NCBI GenBank assembly: GCA_023257035.1
Contig: JALRDI010000032.1
Coordinates: 1 to 5,569, forward strand
Length of the DNA: 5,569 nt
Direction: 5' to 3'
From: Ilumatobacteraceae bacterium
Lineage (GTDB): Bacteria > Actinomycetota > Acidimicrobiia > Acidimicrobiales > Ilumatobacteraceae
The notes beneath the pieces were generated by a model. It was not told the origin of the DNA. It saw nothing but the letters and a program-made list of their open reading frames with translations, and did not search any database. Position numbers and translations under genes: made by a program. Positions 1 through 5,246 of the stretch are shown in pieces; positions within the stretch are counted from its first letter, which is position 1, and the number at the start of each line of letters is the position of its first letter.

Positions 1-582
1 GGTATACATGCCGATCATCACCAAGATGAATGAGCCCGAGATGCCGGGAAGGATCATTGCGCAGATGGCGAGCGCTCCGGCGAGGACGAATACCCAGACG
101 GGGCGAGTGACAAGTTCTGGGCCGATTGCGTGTGTGTCGGAGCGGAGCCCGAGGATGAAGAACAGCGCTGCCCCAACGGTGACCGCGATGATGGCATGGC
201 CTGCGGTGCGCGTGTTGATGAGCGTCCATGCGATCACGACTGAGCCTGCGACGAGTCCTAGGAAGACCGATGAGGTTCGAACAGCCTGGTCCTCGAGGAG
301 CCGTTCAATGATTGCGGACAGTGCCGCTATCGCAATGAGAATTCCAGCGAGAAGTGACAGCAGCCAACTCCACTCGACCGACTTTGCTTTGCGGACCGCA
401 CCAGAGCCATCCCGGGAGAGAAGCGACCGTAAGGCTGATGCACCTCGGTGGATGTTCTCAATGAGACGCTCGTAGATTCCAAGAACGAGGGCTACTGTTC
501 CGCCGGAAACCCCGGGGACAATATCGGCTGATCCCATGGCGAACCCGCGCGCGAGTTGACTGGCAATGTTGGTGAGCGGCAC
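1..582 (-). CDS. DUF368 family membrane protein (PopT-like polyprenyl-phosphate translocase), C-terminus cut off by window edge
   Basis: Only the first 194 residues are present; the reading frame runs off the left edge. I read the minus strand by eye. Residues 19-29 are ADIVPGVSGGT, followed by GIYERLI at 35-41, and a related second copy, ILPGISGS, lies at 177-184. This pair of Pro-Gly-x-Ser-Gly motifs is the hallmark of DUF368. Hydrophobic segments lie near 75-92, 105-120, 132-146 and 160-177, as expected for a polytopic inner-membrane protein. Some DUF368 members (PopT) are known to recycle the cell-envelope carrier undecaprenyl phosphate across the membrane; applying that role here is inference. 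The GTG start at 582 keeps the usual short helix with a basic residue before motif 1. An ATG at 537 would begin directly at the motif and is less likely. No clear Shine-Dalgarno is visible. The gene starts 11 bp after the cupin gene ends, so co-transcription and translational coupling are likely. Family confidence is high; function is less sure. Confidence 0.87.
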   Translation of the reverse strand, partial: MPLTNIASQLARGFAMGSADIVPGVSGGTVALVLGIYERLIENIHRGASALRSLLSRDGSGAVRKAKSVEWSWLLSLLAGILIAIAALSAIIERLLEDQAVRTSSVFLGLVAGSVVIAWTLINTRTAGHAIIAVTVGAALFFILGLRSDTHAIGPELVTRPVWVFVLAGALAICAMILPGISGSFILVMIGMYT

Positions 583-593
583 GAACGGAAAGG

Positions 594-1508
594 CTAACTT
601 GCTGGTGTTTCCGGCACGAGGACATCAAGAAGTGTTGCCTGTTCGGCGCCGCTCGTGACCCGTGCCTGTGCCGATGGTGGCAGTGCGATTGAGTCACCGG
701 TTTCTAAATGGTGAACCGTGCCATCGACAGTGGTGACGTTGATGTCACCATCCATCACGAAGATGAAGCGGAAGGTGAACGGAGAGAGTTCACTGGTCTC
801 GGAGTGCTCGGCGGTTTTTACTCGCCGTACTTCAACGACACCGCGAGTAGCTGCGCCGATTCCGCTGTCATCGCTCGCGAAACCCGGGTGATCCCAGTTG
901 TCGGAGAAATGGCCGGGGGAAGAGAAGACGAATTGTTGCCCACCCCATGAATGGTCGCCGTAGGTGCCGTTTGGCAGCGTCATTTCGTGATCGAAGTTGG
1001 TGAGGTGATCGGCGGGACAGCCGACCTCAACAATGTCGAAGCCAGGCGAAGTGGCAAGCACTCGGTGCCGAATTCCTGGCGGTTGCAACACGATGTCTCC
1101 AGGCTGCATGCGGATGGTGTCGCCTTGGCCCTCATAGAGAACGTCGACCCAGCCGGTTCGCACGGCGAGAAATTGAAACTTGACATCGTGAAAGTGCACG
1201 TCGTCGGGAACTTCGCCACCATCGGGAACCGCGATATGAGACGCGACGTAGCGACCATCCCATCGACCCGGAATGAGGTCGCGGTACGTCATCGATGCGC
1301 GACCGGTGTGCCCTTCGTCATTTCTGCCGAGTCGACTGACAACGATGGGGGTTCGGCGAAGACAGAGTGTCTCGCCGCTGGGTGACCGAACCGTTGCCTC
1401 GTATGGATCATCTGCAGGACGAATCGTCAGAACGACCCAGCCATTTGCCTTGTATTCCGCTATCGCATCGGAGAGGTCGAGGACATCGATGGTCGTGGGT
1501 TCGGTCAT
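594..1508 (-). CDS. Two-cupin (bicupin) domain protein of unknown function
   Basis: This is a 304-residue soluble protein without a signal peptide. The first cupin spans about residues 88-165. Motif 1 has H105-F-H107, then Q112, then G119 at canonical spacing, with Gln where most cupins have Glu. Motif 2 has G137, P143, G145 and H148, so H105, H107, Q112 and H148 could bind one metal ion. The second cupin, about 224-298, keeps the strand pattern and a GD turn at 271-272 but lacks the HxH pair and the motif 2 His, so it is probably structural. Residues 10-52 form a small segment (DAIAEYKANGW...) that I cannot assign. I chose the ATG at 1508, one base after the cobO stop. An in-frame ATG at 1550 would give 318 residues but overlap cobO by 41 bp; neither start has a good ribosome site. 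Cupins include dioxygenases, isomerases and sensors, and the substrate cannot be read from sequence. Position implies co-transcription with cobO, but a cobalamin role is only inference. Confidence 0.88.
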   Translation of the reverse strand: MTEPTTIDVLDLSDAIAEYKANGWVVLTIRPADDPYEATVRSPSGETLCLRRTPIVVSRLGRNDEGHTGRASMTYRDLIPGRWDGRYVASHIAVPDGGEVPDDVHFHDVKFQFLAVRTGWVDVLYEGQGDTIRMQPGDIVLQPPGIRHRVLATSPGFDIVEVGCPADHLTNFDHEMTLPNGTYGDHSWGGQQFVFSSPGHFSDNWDHPGFASDDSGIGAATRGVVEVRRVKTAEHSETSELSPFTFRFIFVMDGDINVTTVDGTVHHLETGDSIALPPSAQARVTSGAEQATLLDVLVPETPAS

Positions 1509-1509
1509 G

Positions 1510-2112
1510 TCAGTAATCGATGCCGCGTTTCGCTCGGATGCCTTGGGCATAGGCGTGCTTGATTTCAGTCATCTCAGTGACGGTGTCTGCGATGTCGATG
1601 AGCGCTTGAGGAGCATCACGACCCGTGATGACGATGTTGACGTGCTCTGGACGTTGCGAAATGGTGGCAACCACTTCGTCGGTGTCGATCCATCCCCAGG
1701 CGCACAGATAGGTGAGTTCATCCAAGATGACGAGTTGGTGGTCGCCGGCTGAGATCACGGCTGAGGCCTGCGCCCAACCCTCACGGGCGATGTTCCGATC
1801 GTGGTCGAGGTTTTCGGAGTCCCACGTAAATCCGTCGCCGAACGAATGCCACTCGACACCGAGCTTGCGACCCATCTTCTCTTCGCCAACTCGCCAATCA
1901 CCACTTTTGATGAACTGGCATACGGCAACGTTCCAGTCGACGGCGAGGCCTCGAACCATCATTCCAAATGCAGACGAACTCTTTCCTTTGCCGTTTCCCG
2001 TATTGAGAACGACAAGAGATGATGCTGATCGAAGCCCATCTGGTCGTGGGTCTTCGGTGAGCGGCTCATCGGTGAGATGTGCGTCGTCTTGGGGGTTCAT
2101 CGATTCAGACAT
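1510..2112 (-). CDS. cobO: Cob(I)alamin (corrinoid) adenosyltransferase, CobA/CobO/BtuR type
   Basis: This cytoplasmic enzyme transfers the 5'-deoxyadenosyl group of ATP to the cobalt of reduced corrinoids, giving adenosylcobalamin (EC 2.5.1.17). The 200-residue length matches the family. The ATP loop is G39-NGKGKSS, the distinctive GNGKGK[ST][ST] form of CobA. GFTW lies at 94-97, in the region that positions corrinoid, VILDELTY at 128-135 is the Walker B-like strand, VITGRDAP follows, and the protein ends with HAY (186-188) and GIDY (197-200). These are the landmarks of Salmonella CobA, not of the unrelated PduO or EutT families. About 36 residues precede the P-loop, acidic here and of normal length. 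I chose the ATG at 2112; an ATG at 2100 is possible. AAGG lies too close to the first ATG to be a normal ribosome site. It is divergent from btuFCD, suggesting salvage of imported corrinoid. The stop is one base from the cupin start. Confidence 0.96.
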   Translation of the reverse strand: MSESMNPQDDAHLTDEPLTEDPRPDGLRSASSLVVLNTGNGKGKSSSAFGMMVRGLAVDWNVAVCQFIKSGDWRVGEEKMGRKLGVEWHSFGDGFTWDSENLDHDRNIAREGWAQASAVISAGDHQLVILDELTYLCAWGWIDTDEVVATISQRPEHVNIVITGRDAPQALIDIADTVTEMTEIKHAYAQGIRAKRGIDY

Positions 2113-2121
2113 GCCTTGTTG

Positions 2122-2127
2122 AGCATA
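2122..2127 (-). promoter_or_regulatory. Possible -10 element for a leaderless cobO transcript
   Basis: On the minus strand TATGCT fits the TANNNT pattern of a -10 box and ends 9 bases before the cobO ATG. Transcription would start at or within a few bases of the ATG, giving a leaderless or nearly leaderless mRNA, a common arrangement in Actinobacteria. It would also explain why no usable Shine-Dalgarno is seen. No convincing -35 hexamer lies 16-18 bases upstream. A six-base match is weak evidence. Confidence 0.22.
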
Positions 2128-2166
2128 GGTGTGCGGATGTCGACCTGCCCTACGGATCGAGATTCG

Positions 2167-2194
2167 TTGCGAACCCTCATTGCCCTGTTATGTT
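2167..2194 (+). promoter_or_regulatory. Candidate sigma-70-type promoter for the riboswitch-btuFCD transcript
   Basis: TTGCGA (2167-2172) and TATGTT (2189-2194) are separated by 16 bases, and each matches the -35/-10 consensus at four of six positions. The predicted start near 2201 falls at the first paired bases of the riboswitch aptamer, where a promoter for this leader is expected. The match is moderate and no other candidate in this short stretch looked better. Confidence 0.38.
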
Positions 2195-2198
2195 CTGA

Positions 2199-2303
2199 TT
2201 GTCGCTTCGTGAGCGAAGTCCGGTGAGATCCCGGCGCTGTCCCGCAACGGTAGTTCTGGCATGTTCCAGACGAGCCCGGTCGACCACGTGGCGAGCGATA
2301 ACC
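2199..2303 (+). promoter_or_regulatory. Cobalamin riboswitch aptamer (compact form)
   Basis: The conserved core is plain: GGTGAGAT at 2222-2229 between CCGG halves (2220-2223 with 2231-2234), then GCTGTCCCGCAAC at 2236-2248, the signature core of adenosylcobalamin riboswitches. TCTGG (2255-2259) and CCAGA (2266-2270) form a hairpin with a six-base loop, followed by the B12-box-like GAGCCCGGTCGACC at 2272-2285. TTGTCGCT (2199-2206) can pair with AGCGATAA (2294-2301) in eight pairs including one G-U, closing the aptamer as P1. The peripheral arm downstream of the core found in long versions is largely missing. Cobalamin riboswitches usually repress uptake or synthesis genes when the coenzyme is plentiful, which suits the btuFCD genes that follow. 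Whether this one prefers adenosyl- or methylcobalamin cannot be told by eye. Confidence 0.9.
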
Positions 2304-2375
2304 ACCCTCGAGGCACAGGGAGGCTCGCCGGTCAGCCCGCTGGCCTCGATCCAACTTGCGCTCCGTTTTTAGGAG
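2304..2375 (+). promoter_or_regulatory. Probable riboswitch expression platform with Shine-Dalgarno-masking hairpin
   Basis: Between aptamer and start codon there are competing helices. CGAGGC (2309-2314) can pair with GCCTCG (2343-2348). Alternatively GAGG (2320-2323) pairs with CCTC (2344-2347), stacked on CCGG (2328-2331) with CTGG (2340-2343). These use the same 3' bases, so they are mutually exclusive. Directly before the start, CTCC (2361-2364) can pair with GGAG (2372-2375) across a seven-base loop and hide the ribosome site. The T-run at 2366-2370 is not directly preceded by a strong GC hairpin, so control of translation looks more likely than intrinsic termination. This is inferred from visual pairing without energies. 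Confidence 0.45.
2371..2375 (+). promoter_or_regulatory. Shine-Dalgarno AGGAG that fixes the TTG start of btuF
   Basis: AGGAG ends six bases before TTG at 2382, a near-ideal spacing. The in-frame ATG at 2391 would be 15 bases away, too far, so the TTG is the better start. Confidence 0.75.
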
Positions 2376-2381
2376 ACAACT

Positions 2382-3386
2382 TTGAAACGAATGATCCGAC
2401 TTGCGGTTCTTGTTCCGCTCATGCTGGCTGTGTCGGCATGTGGGTCCACCACCAAAGAAGCTGCGGAGACGACCATTGCAGTGGTTGATTCCGAGGAGAC
2501 ATCTGAGTCCTTGGCTCCAGCCGAAGAAGCTGAGGTTTCTGAACAGGCTGACGAACCGGCGACCAGCGAGGAAAGTACCCCATCAGTACCGACCGCGATC
2601 ATTTCGTTGTCACCTACCGCAACCGAGATGTTGTATGCGGTTGGTGCTGGAGACCAGGTGCTCGCGGTCGATGATTTCTCAAACTTCCCGGCCGAGACGG
2701 CAGACAAGATGCCCGGCGTCAGTGGGTACGACCCGAACGTTGAGGCGATTATCGGCCTCGGCCCAGATCTCATCGTGACCGATGGAACGAACCCGGATCT
2801 TCTCGATGCTCTCGATCGTGCCGGCATCCCACACTGGGAAGGGCCTGCTGCTGTCGGCATCGAAGACACCTTTGCCCAGATTCTCGAACTCGGTGCGGCA
2901 ACCGGCCATTCCGATGAGGCCGAGGCACTTGTCGCAGAGTTGACGGCCGACCTCGATGCACTTCTTGAGCGAATTGAGAGTCTTCCGGCGCTCGACACCC
3001 CGCTGACGTACTACCACGAGCTCGACAACACGTATTACTCCGTGACAAGCGAAACGTTCATCGGGTCGACCTATTCGCTGCTCGGACTCCGCAATATTGC
3101 CGACCTAGCAGAGGACCAGTCGTACGGGTACCCGCAGTTATCGGCAGAGTTCATTCTTGATAAGGACCCAGACATCATCTTTTTGGCATGCACCCTGTAC
3201 TGCGGTGAGACGCCGGAGTCAGTGGCTGCTCGCCCGGGATGGGACGTGTTGTCGGCGGTTGCTGCCGGTCACGTGGTTCCGCTGAACGATGACATCGCCT
3301 CTCGTTGGGGTCCGCGCACGGTTGAGCATATGGCCGCGGTCGTTGACGCAGTTGAGGCCGTATTCGCTGCAAACGAGACCGAGTAA
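2382..3386 (+). CDS. btuF: Cobalamin ABC transporter substrate-binding lipoprotein
   Basis: This 334-residue protein is the extracytoplasmic corrinoid receptor of a BtuCD-type importer. The signal peptide has K2 and R3, a hydrophobic core at 7-17 and a lipobox VSAC ending at C20, so it should be a membrane-anchored lipoprotein. Residues 21-68 are a low-complexity acidic linker rich in Glu, Ser, Thr and Ala, with about 14 acidic residues and one Lys. The binding domain begins at TAIISLSPTATEMLYAVGAG (71-90), the opening typical of BtuF/FhuD-like class III binding proteins, followed by NVEAIIGLGPDLIV and, near the C-terminus, an RPGWD region and VEHMAAVVDAVE. C270 and C274 are the only cysteines in the mature domain. 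TTG at 2382 is supported by AGGAG. Similar proteins bind heme or siderophores; the riboswitch immediately upstream and cobO next door decide for cobalamin. The linker makes it longer than E. coli BtuF. btuC follows after two bases. Confidence 0.92.
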   Translation: MKRMIRLAVLVPLMLAVSACGSTTKEAAETTIAVVDSEETSESLAPAEEAEVSEQADEPATSEESTPSVPTAIISLSPTATEMLYAVGAGDQVLAVDDFSNFPAETADKMPGVSGYDPNVEAIIGLGPDLIVTDGTNPDLLDALDRAGIPHWEGPAAVGIEDTFAQILELGAATGHSDEAEALVAELTADLDALLERIESLPALDTPLTYYHELDNTYYSVTSETFIGSTYSLLGLRNIADLAEDQSYGYPQLSAEFILDKDPDIIFLACTLYCGETPESVAARPGWDVLSAVAAGHVVPLNDDIASRWGPRTVEHMAAVVDAVEAVFAANETE

Positions 3387-3388
3387 CA

Positions 3389-4444
3389 GTGGCTGAGCAA
3401 CGACGTTCGATCACCGCGAAGGTGTTGTTGTCGTTGCTCATCCTTGTTGTTGTTGCATGCGCTGGTGCTATGAGCGGCCCGGCCGGACCAGACTGGTGGC
3501 GTATTCCTCTCGCCCTTCTCGAGCGCATTCCTGGCTTTGGCGAAGGTGGTCTCGGTATCTCGAGTGGGGTGACCGAGCGAGAGTGGTCAATCATCTGGGA
3601 TATTCGTATGCCCCGCGTGGTGCTTGCAGGCATCGTCGGCGCAACGCTCTCATTAGGCGGGGCGAGTTATCAGGGTGTGTTTCGTAATCCGCTCGTCGAT
3701 CCGTACCTGTTGGGTGCAGCCGCAGGCGGCGGACTCGGCGCAACGATCGTGATCACGACGATTGGCAGCGATCGTCTTGACTGGCCTGTTGACCCGGTCC
3801 CGCTGGTTGCCTTTGTCTTCGCGCTCGGCACGGTCGCTGTGACGTATCTCGTTGGCGCGTCGTTTGGCGGCATGAAGACGTCGAGCACGTTGGTACTTGC
3901 TGGTGTCGCAATGGTGTCACTCACCACCGCAATCCAGACGTTCATTCTTCAGCGAAATTCTGACGTTGTTCGTGAGGTGTACAACTGGATTCTTGGTCGC
4001 CTCGCAACAGCGTCGTGGGGTGATGTCGTTCTCGTATTGCCGTATGTCGTGCTGTCGACGACGGTGCTGCTCTTTCATCGGCGCCACCTCGACGTCTTAC
4101 GAGTCGGTGACGAGGAGGCGGCAGCCCTTGGTATCCCAGTTGCCCGCGTGCGCCTTACCGTCGTGGTTGCCGCCACGCTCGGAACAGCTGCAGTTGTTGC
4201 CGTCAGCGGGCTCATCGGCTTCGTCGGTCTTGTTGTGCCTCATATGGTTCGCCTGATGGCCGGATCGACTTATCGGGTGGTCATTCCGCTTGCAGTCACC
4301 GTCGGAGGAGCGTTCCTCATCCTTGCCGACATCCCCGGTCGCACACTCTCGTCACCTGCGGAGGTGCCGATCGGTGTGGTGACCGCATTCATCGGAGCTC
4401 CGTTCTTCATCATTCTGCTTCGCACTCGTCAGGTGACTCGATGA
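3389..4444 (+). CDS. btuC: Cobalamin ABC transporter permease (FecCD family)
   Basis: This 351-residue polytopic membrane protein forms the translocation channel as a dimer and is driven by BtuD. The N-terminus has a basic stretch then a hydrophobic helix at about 10-28. Family landmarks follow in order: DIRMPRV at 71-77, a Gly/Ala-rich helix, RNPLVDPYLLG at about 99-109 and GLIGFVGLVVPHMVR at 274-288, the segment just before the cytoplasmic coupling helices that contact the ATPase. The C-terminal IPGRTLSSPAEVPIGVVTAFIG stretch, with P and E before the last helix, is also conserved in BtuC/FecD/FhuB. Length and about ten hydrophobic segments suit the family. The GTG start at 3389 is two bases after btuF and lacks a strong ribosome site, implying translational coupling. 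Its TGA overlaps the btuD ATG as ATGA. The sequence alone would also fit an iron-siderophore permease; cobalamin specificity comes from the riboswitch and neighbours. Confidence 0.93.
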   Translation: MAEQRRSITAKVLLSLLILVVVACAGAMSGPAGPDWWRIPLALLERIPGFGEGGLGISSGVTEREWSIIWDIRMPRVVLAGIVGATLSLGGASYQGVFRNPLVDPYLLGAAAGGGLGATIVITTIGSDRLDWPVDPVPLVAFVFALGTVAVTYLVGASFGGMKTSSTLVLAGVAMVSLTTAIQTFILQRNSDVVREVYNWILGRLATASWGDVVLVLPYVVLSTTVLLFHRRHLDVLRVGDEEAAALGIPVARVRLTVVVAATLGTAAVVAVSGLIGFVGLVVPHMVRLMAGSTYRVVIPLAVTVGGAFLILADIPGRTLSSPAEVPIGVVTAFIGAPFFIILLRTRQVTR

Positions 4445-5220
4445 GTTCGGTCGAGTTCCAGCACCTCGCTGTCAATTACGGCCGGCGAACGGTCATTCGT
4501 GACTTTTCGATGGCGGTGCCGTCGGGCAGTTGGCTCGGGCTAATCGGGCCAAACGGTGCTGGTAAGAGTTCGCTTCTTCGGTCGGTCGCAGGGCTCGTGA
4601 AGTATTCAGGTGACATCGTTGTCGATGGTTCGTCTCTCTCGCTGCGGAGTCGCTCACGCCGAGCCTCACTGGTCGCGTACGTGCCGCAGGAGCCGATTCT
4701 TCCCGATGAGATGACGGGTCGTGAATACGTCATGCTCGGGCGCACGCCACATATTGGATACTTCGGTCATCCGACAAAGCACGATCGGGCGATGGTTGAC
4801 GATGTCATCGGCCGTCTCGGACTTGACGAAATTGCACCGCGCCAACTGGGCGTGTTGAGCGGCGGTGAACGGCAGCGGTTAGTTATCGCTCGAGCGCTTG
4901 CGACCGAGGCTCCCATCTTGCTGCTGGATGAGCCGACAAGTGCTCTCGATATCGGCCACCAGCAGCAGGCGTTCGAGCTTGTCGAACGTTTACGTCGAGA
5001 GCACGGTTTGACCGTTATTTCCGCAATGCATGACCTCACCCTTGCGGGGATGTATAGCGACCGACTTGCGCTGATGCATGAAGGAAGCGTCGTTGCTGAC
5101 GGGTCGGTTGAAGCGGTGCTGTCTGCTGAGACCTTGGCTGAGTTTTACGGGGTTCGGGTAACTGTTCACCGCGAGGCCGACGGCACGGTTGTTGTCGTTC
5201 CTCGGCGAGAACAACTCTGA
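4441..5220 (+). CDS. btuD: Cobalamin ABC transporter ATP-binding protein
   Basis: This 259-residue cytoplasmic ATPase powers import through BtuC. All ABC motifs are intact: Walker A GPNGAGKSS at 36-44, Q-loop Q83 in YVPQEP, signature LSGGERQR at 139-146, Walker B ILLLDEP at 159-165, D-loop SALD at 167-170 and switch histidine H197 in AMHDLTLA. The aromatic A-loop residue is Y13. The C-terminal tail of about 35 residues (from AVLSAETLAEFYGV) is typical of the FecE/BtuD/HmuV group, where it packs against the helical domain. The ATG overlaps the btuC stop by four bases, which couples their translation and should balance the subunits. The family cannot be split into heme, siderophore and B12 ATPases by motif alone, so the symbol rests on the operon and its riboswitch. 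Confidence 0.94.
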   Translation: MSSVEFQHLAVNYGRRTVIRDFSMAVPSGSWLGLIGPNGAGKSSLLRSVAGLVKYSGDIVVDGSSLSLRSRSRRASLVAYVPQEPILPDEMTGREYVMLGRTPHIGYFGHPTKHDRAMVDDVIGRLGLDEIAPRQLGVLSGGERQRLVIARALATEAPILLLDEPTSALDIGHQQQAFELVERLRREHGLTVISAMHDLTLAGMYSDRLALMHEGSVVADGSVEAVLSAETLAEFYGVRVTVHREADGTVVVVPRREQL

Positions 5221-5246
5221 GCATTGCGTTGGGGCAGACTTAACTG

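Noticed and set aside
8..475. Long open frame on the plus strand
   Set aside because: It is antisense to the DUF368 gene, whose minus-strand translation carries both family motifs. The plus-strand translation is Ser/Arg/Thr-rich without any recognisable domain.
1509..1550. Upstream ATG at 1550 as the cupin start
   Set aside because: It would overlap the conserved C-terminus of CobO by 41 bp. The ATG at 1508 fits a tight stop-start junction, though neither has a clear ribosome site.
951..1752. Open frames on the plus strand opposite the cupin and cobO genes
   Set aside because: Their translations show no motif, and the opposite strand encodes well-supported cupin and CobO proteins over the same bases.
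2097..2354. Minus-strand open frame of 85 codons upstream of cobO
   Set aside because: It lies across the riboswitch and overlaps the start of cobO in another frame; its Arg/Ser-rich composition has no family resemblance.
2366..2370. T-run as an intrinsic terminator
   Set aside because: The nearest strong hairpin ends about 18 bases upstream, and the run sits inside the short loop just before the ribosome site.
2369..2998. 209-codon minus-strand frame within btuF
   Set aside because: It is the complement of btuF codons and Ser/Ala-rich, and the plus strand has a signal peptide, lipobox and binding-protein motifs.
2382..5220. Siderophore or heme importer instead of cobalamin importer
   Set aside because: The protein families overlap, but a cobalamin riboswitch directly upstream and the adjacent corrinoid adenosyltransferase favour B12.
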